Shown: piece by piece, positions 42,257 through 51,391 of the stretch
Layout: each line of letters starts with the position of its first letter
How positions within the stretch are numbered: the first letter of the stretch is position 1
Source of the DNA: Thermohalobaculum xanthum
GTDB lineage: Bacteria > Pseudomonadota > Alphaproteobacteria > Rhodobacterales > Rhodobacteraceae
Length of the DNA: 64,000 bases
Assembly: GCF_016623495.1 (NCBI RefSeq)
Contig: NZ_JAEHHL010000006.1
Location: 1-64,000 of the forward strand
Reading direction: 5' to 3'
The notes under the pieces: model-generated
Database searches by the model: none
What the model was told of the DNA's origin: nothing
The model's input: the letters and a program-made list of their open reading frames with translations, nothing else
Made by a program: the position numbers and the translations under genes

Positions 42257-43699
42257 ATGCTTGAGAAACGCGACTTCTACATCGACGGCGAATGGCGCGC
42301 GCCCAGTGCCCCGAACGACCTTGAAGTGATCGACCCGTCGACCGAGGAGGCTTGCGCCGTGATCTCGCTGGGCAGCCGGGCCGACACGGATGCGGCCGTC
42401 GCCGCTGCGGTGGCAGCGTTCCCGGGCTGGGCGGCGACGCCGAAGAAGGACCGGATCGCGCTGGCCCAGAGAATTCTCGAGGTCTACGAATCGCGGGCGG
42501 ATGACATGGCCGAGGCGATCAGCCTCGAAATGGGCGCGCCGATCGACCTTGCGAAGACCCAGCAGGTGCCCGCCGGATCCTGGCACATCAGGAACTTCAT
42601 CCGCGCGGCCGAGACGTTCGAGTTCGAGCGCCCGCTTGGCGCGCACGCTCCGAACGATCGCATCCTCTACGAGCCGGTCGGCGTCTGTGGCCTGATCACG
42701 CCGTGGAACTGGCCGATGAACCAGGTGACGCTAAAGGTCATCCCCGCGCTGCTGAGCGGTTGCACCATGGTGCTGAAGCCGTCGGAAATCGCGCCCCTGT
42801 CGTCGATGCTGTTCGCCGAGATCATGCACGACGCCGATACGCCCGCGGGGGTCTTCAACCTGGTCAATGGAGACGGCGCGGGCGTCGGCACGCAGCTTTC
42901 GGGTCATCCCGATGTCCACATGGTCTCGTTCACCGGCTCGACCCGGGCCGGCATCGCGATCTCGAAGACCGCGGCCGACACGCTCAAGAGGGTGCATCTC
43001 GAGCTTGGCGGCAAGGGCGCCAACATCATCTTCGCGGATGCCGACGACCAGGCGGTGAAGCGCGGCGCGCTGCACTGCTTCAACAATACCGGCCAGTCCT
43101 GCAACGCGCCGACGCGCATGCTGGTCCAGCGCGAGATCTACGATCAGGCGGTCGAGACGGCGGCGGCCACCGCCGGGATGGTGCAGTCCGGCTCCACGCG
43201 TGAGCCCGGTCGTCACATGGGCCCCGTGGCCAGCCAGAGCCAGTTCGACAAGATCCAGGAGCTGATCCAGACGGGCATCGACGAAGGGGCGCGGCTGGTC
43301 GCCGGTGGAACCGGGCGCCCCGAGGGGTTCAATCGCGGCTACTACGTCCGCCCGACGGTCTTTGCCGATGTTTCGAACGACATGACCATCGCACGCGAGG
43401 AAATCTTCGGCCCGGTGCTGTCGATCATTCCGTTCGAGAGCGAGGAGGAGGCGATCGCCATTGCCAACGACACCCCTTACGGCCTGACGAACTACGTCCA
43501 GAGCCAGGACGGCGTGAAGCGCAACCGCCTAGCGCGGCGCCTTCGCTCGGGCATGGTCGAGATGAATGGCAAGCCGCGCAGTGCAGGCAGCCCCTTTGGC
43601 GGCATGAAAGCCTCGGGCAACGGGCGCGAGGGCGGCGTATGGGGGCTCGAGGATTTCTGCGAGGTCAAGGCGGTCAGCGGCTGGGCTGACGATGCCTGA
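42257..43699 (+). CDS. Aldehyde dehydrogenase family protein
   Basis: NAD(P)-dependent aldehyde dehydrogenase of 480 residues. Landmarks are ITPWNWPMNQ (about 147-156), VSFTGSTRAG, the catalytic Glu in LELGGKGANI (about 250), the catalytic Cys in FNNTGQSCNAPTRM (about 283-284), and EIFGPVLSI. The ATG at 42257 follows CAGGAG. Divergent from the peptide-type ABC operon, so it may act on an aldehyde from that substrate. Exact specificity is unclear. Confidence 0.92.
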   Translation: MLEKRDFYIDGEWRAPSAPNDLEVIDPSTEEACAVISLGSRADTDAAVAAAVAAFPGWAATPKKDRIALAQRILEVYESRADDMAEAISLEMGAPIDLAKTQQVPAGSWHIRNFIRAAETFEFERPLGAHAPNDRILYEPVGVCGLITPWNWPMNQVTLKVIPALLSGCTMVLKPSEIAPLSSMLFAEIMHDADTPAGVFNLVNGDGAGVGTQLSGHPDVHMVSFTGSTRAGIAISKTAADTLKRVHLELGGKGANIIFADADDQAVKRGALHCFNNTGQSCNAPTRMLVQREIYDQAVETAAATAGMVQSGSTREPGRHMGPVASQSQFDKIQELIQTGIDEGARLVAGGTGRPEGFNRGYYVRPTVFADVSNDMTIAREEIFGPVLSIIPFESEEEAIAIANDTPYGLTNYVQSQDGVKRNRLARRLRSGMVEMNGKPRSAGSPFGGMKASGNGREGGVWGLEDFCEVKAVSGWADDA

Positions 43700-43725
43700 A
43701 GCCCCGGTCTGAAGGGACCGGCGCG

Positions 43726-43746
43726 TCGAGCGGCTCAGCCGCTCGA
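43726..43746. terminator. Convergent bidirectional hairpin
   Basis: TCGAGCGGC and GCCGCTCGA (9-bp perfect stem) flank TCA, which is the stop codon of the minus-strand TPR gene. It separates the convergent ALDH and TPR genes. Confidence 0.55.
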
Positions 43747-45528
43747 TGCGGTTTTCCGGGCCTTCTCGAGCCCGCTCATCAGGGCATCCACGATCTGGTC
43801 GATCGCGCCGTGGCGTCGGAAATACACCGCCGGGTCGCGCGCCAGGGGCTCGAATTTCGACATCGCCGCGAGCGCCCGCTGCGCCTCCTGCGCTTTGCCA
43901 AGCTCGCCATTGGCGATCGCGAGAAGAGCATAGCTCACCGCTGAGCCGTCCACGGCAGAGAGCTTGGCGAAATGCAGCATCTGCTCGTAATCGTGGTTCA
44001 AGCAGTGAGAGACCGCGATCAGGTGATAATACCAGCCGGGGGGACGGGCCGAACGGTCGATCGCATGATTGAGGAGTGCGATCCCTTCCTCGAACTTGCC
44101 GCGCACCGCAAGCCGCCAGCCCAACTGCGCAAGAGCGTCCGGGTCGTGCGGGTTGAGCGCCACGGCTTGCCGCGCCAGGCGCTCGGCTTCGTCATAATGG
44201 CCCATGTAATGATTGATCGACGAGAGTGCCTTCAGCGCCAGAGGGTTCTGCGGCTCGAGCGCGACCGCGCGGGACGCGGCCGAGAAGGCGGAGTTGTACT
44301 GGGCCGGCAGCTCATCGAGCCCCGTGAACTCGTAGCGCCCCGCATCGAGGTGGAGCCAGCCCAGCATGGCCCATGCATCGCTGTAGCCGGGATCACGCCG
44401 CACCGCCTCGCGCAGGCAGTCGAACACCGGCTGGAATTCGGTTTTCGAGAAGCTCCGCCGATATCCATAAGCGCGCAGCACGCAGATATAGCTTTGCATG
44501 CTCGACACCGAGGGGGTTTCGGCCCTGAGCCGCAGGTCATTCGCGACGATCCCGTAGGGCTGCCCCAACGCGGTCGCGATATCGCCCGACAGGTCGCGCA
44601 GGACCTGGGCGAAGGTCGCCGGTGCCAGCGGCGCGTCGGTTCCTTCTGTCCACAAGACGCGCCCGGTCTCGGCTTCGACAAGCTGCGAGGCGACGTGAAT
44701 CTGCTCGGCGGTCGTCGTGACAGAGCCGGTGACCACATAGGCGACACCGAGCTTGCGAGCGAGCTCGATGCCCCCATTGGCCTGAACGGTGCTCGCTGTC
44801 GGAGAGACGTAGACACGGAAGCCCGGGAACTTCATCAGGCTGCCGATCAGCTCCTGTTGAATTCCTTCGGCGAGGCGGCGGCTGTCCTCGGCTGCATCGA
44901 GCGTCGTGAACGAGGTCACGACGATGGCTGGCTCGAATGCTGCACTGCGCGCCGGCGGTTCGTCGGCGGGCGTGATCAGCAGCCAACTGAGCGCGGCTCC
45001 GATCGCCAAGACGATGCCGAGGCCTGCCGACAATAAACCCAGGGCAGGCATCTTCCGTCGCGGCGCCGTCCCGGAAGCCGGTTCGACCGTGGCACCCTCG
45101 TCCAACGGTGGGTCGCTTCCCGCTGACCCCGCGCCCGATGGCTGGGTGCCCTCCTGCCACTCGAAACGCGGCACGTAGGATCCCTTCGGCATTGAGATCA
45201 GCACCGCGTCGTTGCGTCCGGCGGACACGTAGTAGCCGTCGAGGTCGCGCCGAAGCCGTCTCGCCTCGAGGCGCACGACGGGATCCGTCTGGGGGTCGAA
45301 GCTGTCGTCGCGGCCGAAGACCTCGACCGCGATCGTGTAGCCCTTCAGCCGCGAGCCCCGCCCCGCAAGCGTTTCCTCGACGATGAATCGCAGGAAGTCG
45401 CGCCGCCGTTCGCTTGCCTGGAACTGCTCGCTGGACAGGGTCCTCTCAAGCTGCGCCACGACCTCCTCCGCCGATGGCTTGACGTCGGCGGGTGGCGGGA
45501 TGGCGGCGGCAGTGTCACTTTGCGTCAT
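43735..45528 (-). CDS. TPR protein with TolB-like domain, membrane anchored
   Basis: 597 residues. The N-terminal domain (about 20-115) has FLRFIVEETLAGRGSRLKGYTIAVEVFGRDDSFDPQTDPVVRLEARRLR, found in cyclase/TPR-type sensor-regulators. One membrane helix follows (LGLLSAGLGIVLAIGAALSWLLI), then a TolB-N-like domain (LIGSLMKFPGFRVYVSPTAS) and TPR-like repeats (DAWAMLGWLHLDAGRYEF, NPLALKALSSINHYMGHYDEAERLA). ATG at 45528. It is divergent from the sulfatase group and may regulate it. Confidence 0.8.
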   Translation of the reverse strand: MTQSDTAAAIPPPADVKPSAEEVVAQLERTLSSEQFQASERRRDFLRFIVEETLAGRGSRLKGYTIAVEVFGRDDSFDPQTDPVVRLEARRLRRDLDGYYVSAGRNDAVLISMPKGSYVPRFEWQEGTQPSGAGSAGSDPPLDEGATVEPASGTAPRRKMPALGLLSAGLGIVLAIGAALSWLLITPADEPPARSAAFEPAIVVTSFTTLDAAEDSRRLAEGIQQELIGSLMKFPGFRVYVSPTASTVQANGGIELARKLGVAYVVTGSVTTTAEQIHVASQLVEAETGRVLWTEGTDAPLAPATFAQVLRDLSGDIATALGQPYGIVANDLRLRAETPSVSSMQSYICVLRAYGYRRSFSKTEFQPVFDCLREAVRRDPGYSDAWAMLGWLHLDAGRYEFTGLDELPAQYNSAFSAASRAVALEPQNPLALKALSSINHYMGHYDEAERLARQAVALNPHDPDALAQLGWRLAVRGKFEEGIALLNHAIDRSARPPGWYYHLIAVSHCLNHDYEQMLHFAKLSAVDGSAVSYALLAIANGELGKAQEAQRALAAMSKFEPLARDPAVYFRRHGAIDQIVDALMSGLEKARKTASSG

Positions 45529-45827
45529 GCGATTGGCTGAATGAGCGTTTCTGGCGAATTGCAATACTCAACACGCGCTGCGAGGCACGCCCGCAGCTTT
45601 GTGCGAATTCTAGCATTGTCCTGCAACATTGTCGTGGCGCGCCCCTGCATGCGACGTTTTCGCCTGCGGGAGCCTCATGTTCCCCTGTTGCGGGAAGGTC
45701 CGCACATGTTCGCACCTCCCCGGATCCGGGCATCCGTCGCACGCTCGTGCCGAAGATTCGCCCCTGCGCGACGCGCCCCGTGAGATGGCGTGGCCTGCAG
45801 CTGCGAGAAAGCCCTTGGGCCCCGGCC

Positions 45828-46067
45828 ATGGATGCCATGCATGCGATCCTCGATCGTTTCCCGATGCGCGCTCTGGAGATCCTGCGGCGCAGCCAGCGGG
45901 ATCCGCGTTTAAGGTCGATCTGCGGAGATTACGCGGAAGCGGCCTCGGCCCTGCGCCACTGGGAGGGCATGGCCGGCGACCTGCACCCGACAACCCGGGA
46001 GTATCGCAGCTTTGTCGGCGAGCTCGAGAACGAGATCCTCGGTCGCCTCGACGAACCTGGTGACTGA
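45828..46067 (+). CDS. Small conserved-looking cytoplasmic protein
   Basis: 79 residues from the ATG at 45828. Helical and charged (MHAILDRFPMRALEILRRSQ, RSICGDYAEAASALRHWEG, EYRSFVGELENEILGRL). No family is recognised, but the codon use looks like a real gene and similar small proteins occur beside sulfatase genes. It is 105 bases upstream of the sulfatase start on the same strand. Confidence 0.6.
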   Translation: MDAMHAILDRFPMRALEILRRSQRDPRLRSICGDYAEAASALRHWEGMAGDLHPTTREYRSFVGELENEILGRLDEPGD

Positions 46068-46172
46068 GGCCGAGCAGGGATGGCCCGGACGCCGCGCGCC
46101 CGCATGGAAGGCGCGGTTGGCGTGCCCGTGAAACCGACGAACCCGCGATTTTCAATCCAGGAGGAATTGACC

Positions 46173-47855
46173 ATGCGACCCAGATCGACACGCCGGAGCA
46201 TGCCGGGGCGGACCGTCCGCGCCGTGCTGTCGGCACTCCCGGCGCTTGCGCTGGCGGCGGGCGCGCTGTTCGCGCCAGACGCCCAGGCGCAGGACATGAA
46301 GCCCAACATCCTGCTGATCGTGTCGGACGACACCGGGTGGGGCGATCTCGGGCCCTATCTCGGCGGAGCGGCGCGCGGCATGCCGACACCGGCCTTCGAC
46401 AAGCTGGCCGATGAAGGCATGTTCTTCACCAACTTCTACGGCCAGCCGAGCTGCACTCCCGGCCGCGCAGCGATGCAGACCGGTCGCATCCCCAACCGCT
46501 CGGGCATGACCACCGTGGCCTTCCAGGGCCAGGGCGGCGGACTGCCGGCGGCCGAATGGACGCTGGCCTCGGTTCTCAAGACCGGCGGCTACAAGACCTA
46601 CTTCACCGGCAAGTGGCACCTGGGCGAGAGCGACTACGCGCTGCCCAACGCGCAGGGCTACGACGTGATGAAGCACGCCTTCCTCTATCACCTCAACGCC
46701 TATACCTACGCCGACCCTGCCTGGCACCGAAACATGAGCCCGGACCTTCGCGAGATGTTCGCGAAGGTCACCACCGGCTCGCTTTCCGGCAACGCGGGCG
46801 AGAAGGCGACCGAGGACTTCAAGGTCCTGGGCAATGCGGACACGCCAAAGGACGGCAAGGTCGGCATTCCTTATCTCGACGCCTACGTCCAGGACACGGC
46901 ATACGGGTTCCTCGAGGACGCCGCCAAGGACCCCGACACGCCGTTCTTCATCAACGTCAACTTCATGAAGAACCACCAGCCGAACATTCCGCATCCCGAT
47001 TTTATCGGCAAGTCGATCTCCAAGTCGGACTATGCCGACGCGGTGGTCGAGCTCGACGCCCGCGTGGGCAACGTCTTGAAGAAGCTCGATGACCTCGGCC
47101 TCGCCGACAACACCCTGGTCGTCTACACGGTCGACAACGGCGCGTGGCAGGACGTGTATCCGGACTCGGGCTACACACCGTTCCGCAGCACGAAGGGTAC
47201 CGTCCGCGAGGGCGGCAGCCGCGTGCCCGCCATCGTGCGCTGGCCGGGCAAGGTCGAACCCGGATCGAAGAGCGACGCCATCGTCGGCGGCCTCGACCTG
47301 ATGGCGACCTTCGCTGCCGCTGCCGGCGTCGACCTGCCGACGGAGGACCGCGAGGGCCAGCCGATCATCTTCGACAGCTACGACATGACCCCGGTGCTGA
47401 CCGGCTCGGGCGAGTCGAAGCGCAAGGACTGGTTCTACTTCACCGAGGACGAGCTCTCGCCCGGCGCGGTGCGGGTCGGAAACTTCAAGTACGTGTTCAA
47501 CCTGCGTGGCGACGACGGCGCCAAGACCGGCGGCCTCGCTGTCGACACCAACCTTGGCTGGAAGGGCGCGGAGAGCTACGTCGCCACCGTGCCCCAGGTC
47601 TTCGACCTGCTGGCCGATCCGCAGGAGCGCTACGACATCTTCATGACCACCTTCACCGAGAGCACCTGGGCGGTTGTTCCGGCCAACGAGGCGGTGAAGG
47701 AGAAGATGAAGACCTACATCAAGTATCCGCCCCGCAAGCTGCAGTCCGAAACCTACACGGGCCCGATCACGCTGAGCCGCTACCAGCGGTTCAAGTGGGT
47801 CCGCGAGCAGCTGGAGAAGGACGGGGTGAACATAGGTATGCCCACGGGCAACTGA
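46173..47855 (+). CDS. Arylsulfatase-type sulfatase
   Basis: Periplasmic type I sulfatase of about 560 residues with a signal peptide (about 1-39, ending AQA). The metal-binding start PNILLIVSDDTGWGDLG and the modification motif CTPGRAAMQTGR (Cys to formylglycine) are present, along with GKWHLGE and the C-terminal EDELSPGAVRVGNFKYVFN. ATG at 46173 with AGGAGGAATT upstream. No formylglycine-generating enzyme is in the window. It hydrolyses sulfate esters; the substrate is unknown. The downstream HAD and outer-membrane genes follow on the same strand. Confidence 0.92.
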   Translation: MRPRSTRRSMPGRTVRAVLSALPALALAAGALFAPDAQAQDMKPNILLIVSDDTGWGDLGPYLGGAARGMPTPAFDKLADEGMFFTNFYGQPSCTPGRAAMQTGRIPNRSGMTTVAFQGQGGGLPAAEWTLASVLKTGGYKTYFTGKWHLGESDYALPNAQGYDVMKHAFLYHLNAYTYADPAWHRNMSPDLREMFAKVTTGSLSGNAGEKATEDFKVLGNADTPKDGKVGIPYLDAYVQDTAYGFLEDAAKDPDTPFFINVNFMKNHQPNIPHPDFIGKSISKSDYADAVVELDARVGNVLKKLDDLGLADNTLVVYTVDNGAWQDVYPDSGYTPFRSTKGTVREGGSRVPAIVRWPGKVEPGSKSDAIVGGLDLMATFAAAAGVDLPTEDREGQPIIFDSYDMTPVLTGSGESKRKDWFYFTEDELSPGAVRVGNFKYVFNLRGDDGAKTGGLAVDTNLGWKGAESYVATVPQVFDLLADPQERYDIFMTTFTESTWAVVPANEAVKEKMKTYIKYPPRKLQSETYTGPITLSRYQRFKWVREQLEKDGVNIGMPTGN

Positions 47856-47871
47856 GCTAGAATGCATCACG

Positions 47872-47895
47872 GCCGGGCCCGTTCGCGGGCCCGGC
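47872..47895 (+). promoter_or_regulatory. UUCG-capped hairpin between sulfatase and HAD genes
   Basis: A perfect 10-bp stem (GCCGGGCCCG/CGGGCCCGGC) closed by a TTCG tetraloop, 17 bases after the sulfatase stop and 33 bases before the next start. It may partly terminate or stabilise the sulfatase message. Confidence 0.65.
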
Positions 47896-47927
47896 GACGC
47901 GCAACACCCTCATCCGGACATCAGATC

Positions 47928-48929
47928 ATGCTCGACGCCCTCAGAGAACTTGGTCGCGCCGCTTCCTTCGGTCTTCTCGCGCTCTCGGCCAGCGCGGGCC
48001 TCACCCTAGCCGCCGAGGACCCTCTGCCATCGTGGAACGATGGTGAGACCAAGGCTGCGATCGTCGACTTCGTTTCGGCCGTGACTTCGGAGGGCGGCGC
48101 GGACTACGTGCCACCCGATGATCGCATCGCGACCTTCGACAATGACGGCACGCTGTGGAGTGAGCAGCCGATGTATGTGCAGCTCGCCTTCGCGCTCGAT
48201 CGTATCAAGGCGATGGCGCCCGACCATCCGCAATGGAAGGAGACCGAGCCCTACAAGTCGGTCCTGGCCGGCGACATGAAGGGCCTTGCCGCATCAGGCA
48301 AGAAAGGCCTGCTCGAGATTGTCGCCACCACTCATGCGGGCATGAGCAGCGAGGAATTTGCGCAGATCGCGGCCGACTGGATCGCGACGGCCAAGCATCC
48401 GGTGAGCGGCAAGCTTTATACCGAGATGATCTACGCGCCGATGCTCGAACTCATCAACTATCTCAAGGCAAACGACTTCGAGGTCTTCATCGTCTCGGGC
48501 GGCGGCATCGAGTTCATGCGCCCCTGGACCGAGAAGACCTATGGCATCCCGCCCGAGAACGTCGTCGGCTCGTCGATCAAGACCAAGTACGAGATCCGGG
48601 ATGGCAAGCCCGTGATCTTCCGGCTGCCCGAGATCGACTTCATTGACGATGGCCCCGACAAACCGGTCGGCATCCAGAAGTTTATCGGCAAGCAGCCGAT
48701 CGCGGCCTTTGGCAACTCGGACGGCGATTTCCAGATGCTGGAATGGACCACCGCGGGCGCCGGGCGCCGTCTCGGCATGATCGTTCACCACGACGACGCC
48801 AAGCGGGAGGTCGCCTATGACCGGAAGTCCCATATCGGGCACCTCGACAAGGCGCTTGATGCCGCGCCCGAGAAGGGCTGGCACCTGATAAGCATGAAGG
48901 ACGACTGGTCGCGGATCTTCCCGGACTGA
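47928..48929 (+). CDS. Exported HAD-family phosphatase
   Basis: 333 residues with an N-terminal signal peptide (about 1-28). HAD motif I is ATFDNDGTLWSEQP (about 71-76), motif II is VFIVSGGGIEFM, and motif IV is IAAFGNSDGDFQML. The first Asp of motif I (FDNDG) is the nucleophile. Exported HAD proteins of this type often accompany sulfatases and outer-membrane proteins. The ATG is at 47928, and the frame is continuous to the stop at 48929. Substrate unknown. Confidence 0.85.
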   Translation: MLDALRELGRAASFGLLALSASAGLTLAAEDPLPSWNDGETKAAIVDFVSAVTSEGGADYVPPDDRIATFDNDGTLWSEQPMYVQLAFALDRIKAMAPDHPQWKETEPYKSVLAGDMKGLAASGKKGLLEIVATTHAGMSSEEFAQIAADWIATAKHPVSGKLYTEMIYAPMLELINYLKANDFEVFIVSGGGIEFMRPWTEKTYGIPPENVVGSSIKTKYEIRDGKPVIFRLPEIDFIDDGPDKPVGIQKFIGKQPIAAFGNSDGDFQMLEWTTAGAGRRLGMIVHHDDAKREVAYDRKSHIGHLDKALDAAPEKGWHLISMKDDWSRIFPD

Positions 48930-48965
48930 GTGCCGCATGGCGATCGGGATGGAGAAGGGTGCGCG

Positions 48966-49784
48966 GTGACAACGCGAGCGACCAGCGGTTGCCTGGCGGC
49001 GCTCCTTCTTCTCTCCACGGTCGAAGCGGCGCGCGCCGACGCCGACCTCGCCAAGCAACTTCAGAACCCGATCGCCAACCTGATCAGCGTCCCGATCCAG
49101 AGCAACTTCGACTTCGATCTCGGTCCCGCCGATGGATGGCGCAGCACGACGAACATCCAACCGGTCATTCCCATCACGTTGGGCGATGACTGGAACATGA
49201 TCAGCCGGACGATCGCGCCGGTCATCTACCAGGACGATGTCGCGGGAGATTCAGGCTCGCAGTTCGGTCTCGGGGACACGTTGCAGAGCCTGTTCCTCTC
49301 GCCGCAGAAACCCGTGAAGACGCCGATGGGCAACCTCGTCTGGGGCGTCGGCCCCGCGGCGCAGATCCCGACATCGACCGACCGGCTCCTGGGCCTGGGA
49401 ACGTTCGGGCTCGGCCCCACGGGTGTCGCGCTCTTCCAGCAAGGTCCGTGGACCTATGGCGCCCTGCTGAACCACGTCTGGGGCGTCGTCGAGACCAGGG
49501 ACAACCTGCCCGATCTCAACAACACCTTCATGCAGCCCTTCATCGTCTACACGACGCAGTCGGCATGGTCGTTCTCGGTCAATTCCGAGCTCAACTACAA
49601 CTGGGATGCGCAGAGCGGCGAGCACCTGGCCGGGCCGATCAATTTCGGGGTCGCGAAGCTCGTGAAGATAGGCGAGCAGCCGGTGCAGATCCAGGGCCGC
49701 CTGCGTTGGTGGGCTGCCGACACGCCCGCGAGCGCCGAGGGTCTCGGGTACACGGTCAATGTGACGTTTGTCTTTCCCAAGTGA
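48966..49784 (+). CDS. Outer-membrane beta-barrel protein, unknown substrate
   Basis: About 272 residues from the GTG at 48966, with GGAGAAGGG upstream. A signal peptide (CLAALLLLSTVEAARA) precedes a mature part of alternating beta strands ending in VTFVFPK, similar to transporter-type outer-membrane proteins of the MetA phenol-degradation pathway family. Internal landmarks are NPIANLISVPIQSNFDF and WMQPFIVYTTQ-type strands. It follows the HAD gene by 36 bases and completes a sulfatase-HAD-porin-like group. Confidence 0.8.
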   Translation: MTTRATSGCLAALLLLSTVEAARADADLAKQLQNPIANLISVPIQSNFDFDLGPADGWRSTTNIQPVIPITLGDDWNMISRTIAPVIYQDDVAGDSGSQFGLGDTLQSLFLSPQKPVKTPMGNLVWGVGPAAQIPTSTDRLLGLGTFGLGPTGVALFQQGPWTYGALLNHVWGVVETRDNLPDLNNTFMQPFIVYTTQSAWSFSVNSELNYNWDAQSGEHLAGPINFGVAKLVKIGEQPVQIQGRLRWWAADTPASAEGLGYTVNVTFVFPK

Positions 49785-49883
49785 CGGAACCGCCGCGTGC
49801 GGAGGCGGCAGCATCCTTCGAACACCCTTCGGTTGCCCGGCGCGATGACGCTCCCGCCAGGGGCCTGCCCGTCGCGCAGAAGG

Positions 49884-50336
49884 TCAGACCGAGCTGAGCA
49901 GGATCGAGGTCTCGCTGTTCGTGATCCCTTCCACGCTTCGGACCTGGCGCAGCACGCGGTCGAAATCGGGCAGGCTGGCCGCACTGAGTTGCGCGACCAG
50001 ATCCCACTTGCCATTGGTCGAGTGGAGCTGGCGAAGTTCCGGCAGGCCGCGCAGCTTGCGGATCACCGAGGTCGTTGATTGCCCCGAGACCTCGATCATC
50101 ATGATCGCATGAACGCCGTCGGGCCCGTGATCCTGCCGGGCTCGGATGGTGAAGCCCAGCACGGCACCGCTTTCGAGCAGCCGGTCGAGCCGGTTCTGAA
50201 CCGTGGCCCGAGAAACACCGAGGATCGAGGAGAGCTTCGAGACCGGTGCCCGCCCATCCTCGCGCAACACGGCAACCAGGCGTCGGTCGAGGTCGTCAAA
50301 GATGTGCATGGCAATTTGCGTATCTTCTGTTGGCAT
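49884..50336 (-). CDS. Lrp/AsnC-family transcriptional regulator
   Basis: 150 residues. The N-terminal HTH is clear (DDLDRRLVAVLREDGRAPVSKLSSILGVSRATVQNRLDRL, about 13-52), followed by the RAM effector domain (HAIMMIEVSGQS to the end). It is divergent from the ctlX-ocd genes across about 100 bases that hold a perfect palindrome, so it probably regulates amino-acid breakdown there and itself. The effector is likely an amino acid such as ornithine, arginine or citrulline. Confidence 0.9.
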   Translation of the reverse strand: MPTEDTQIAMHIFDDLDRRLVAVLREDGRAPVSKLSSILGVSRATVQNRLDRLLESGAVLGFTIRARQDHGPDGVHAIMMIEVSGQSTTSVIRKLRGLPELRQLHSTNGKWDLVAQLSAASLPDFDRVLRQVRSVEGITNSETSILLSSV

Positions 50337-50366
50337 TTTGTATGAAACTTGTGCTCACTTCGCGCA

Positions 50367-50378
50367 GCATTGCAATGC
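50367..50378. promoter_or_regulatory. Perfect 12-bp palindrome, candidate Lrp/AsnC operator
   Basis: GCATTGCAATGC is its own reverse complement. It lies in the divergent region, 30 bases upstream of the regulator start and about 60 bases upstream of ctlX. Confidence 0.5.
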
Positions 50379-50438
50379 AATTTGAGAGGCCAATAGGGGA
50401 ATCTCCAGTGGATGTCGTCATCCCGCAGGAGACACCCG

Positions 50439-51380
50439 ATGCCGCAACCGTCGCTGCAAGCGCCTGGCGCTGTCGTCATGATCCGGCCCCACTGCTTCAC
50501 GCCGAATTCCCAGACCACCGGCGACAACAGCTTCCAGAAGCTTCCGAGCGGGCGCTCGCCCGAGCAGGTCGCGCGCGCGGCCTTCGACGAGGTGTCCCGG
50601 GCGGTCGATGCGCTGCGCGGTGCGGGCGTCGACGTTCACCTGTTCGAGGACGAGATGCCCGGGCGGCCGGATTCGGTCTTTCCGAACAACTGGTTCTCGA
50701 CCCATGCAGGAGGGCACGTCGCCGTCTACCCGATGTATTCGGCGAACCGCCGGACCGAGCGGCGTCCAGACGTCCTCGAGATGCTCAAGCATCGCTTTCG
50801 CGTCCAGGACATCATCGACTATTCCGGGCTCGAGCAGGACGGGCTGTTCCTCGAAGGCACGGGCGCGATGGTGATCGACCATCTCGAGCGCGTCGCCTAC
50901 GCGGTTCGGTCACGGCGTACGAGCGAGGTCCTGCTGGAGCGGTTCTGCACCCATTTCAACTACGAGCCAATTGTCTTCGATGCCGTCGACAGCAACGGGC
51001 TGCCGATCTACCACACCAACGTGCTGATGTGCATCGGTACCGATTTCGCAATGATCGGGCTCGAGGCAATCCGCGACGACGCGCGGCGCACCGAGATCGC
51101 CGAGCGCCTTCGCAGGGGCGGGCGCGACATCATCGAGCTGTCGCAGCACCAGATTGCGAACTTCGCAGGCAACGCCATCGAGCTGCATGGCCGCGACGGG
51201 CCGGTTCTGGCAGTGTCGCAATGCGCGCTCGACGCGCTCGACGCCGGGCAGATCGAGCGCATCGAGGCGCATGCCGACCTGCTCCCGCTCGCAATTCCCA
51301 CCATCGAACTTGCCGGCGGCTCGGTTCGCTGCATGATCGCAGGGCTGCATCTCAGCCCACGCCCGGCCAAAACCGCTTGA
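50439..51380 (+). CDS. ctlX: Citrulline hydrolase-type protein (CtlX, arginine-deiminase superfamily)
   Basis: 313 residues of the guanidino-group-modifying superfamily. Landmarks include PDSVFPNNWFSTHAGG (substrate pocket), LEGTGAMVIDH, the His-containing SQHQIANFAGNAIEL and the catalytic Cys in GGSVRCMIAGLHL near the C-terminus. Characterised CtlX converts citrulline to ornithine, CO2 and ammonia. ATG at 50439 follows CAGGAGACAC. Just downstream lies the ornithine cyclodeaminase gene, which fits ornithine as the product. Confidence 0.88.
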   Translation: MPQPSLQAPGAVVMIRPHCFTPNSQTTGDNSFQKLPSGRSPEQVARAAFDEVSRAVDALRGAGVDVHLFEDEMPGRPDSVFPNNWFSTHAGGHVAVYPMYSANRRTERRPDVLEMLKHRFRVQDIIDYSGLEQDGLFLEGTGAMVIDHLERVAYAVRSRRTSEVLLERFCTHFNYEPIVFDAVDSNGLPIYHTNVLMCIGTDFAMIGLEAIRDDARRTEIAERLRRGGRDIIELSQHQIANFAGNAIELHGRDGPVLAVSQCALDALDAGQIERIEAHADLLPLAIPTIELAGGSVRCMIAGLHLSPRPAKTA

Positions 51381-51391
51381 GGTCCAGAACC

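Noticed and set aside
40235-42646. Plus-strand frames over the peptide-binding protein and the minus-strand frame 41612-42646
   Set aside because: Shadow frames; the binding protein has a signal peptide and family motifs, and the 41612-42646 frame crosses the divergent promoter region.
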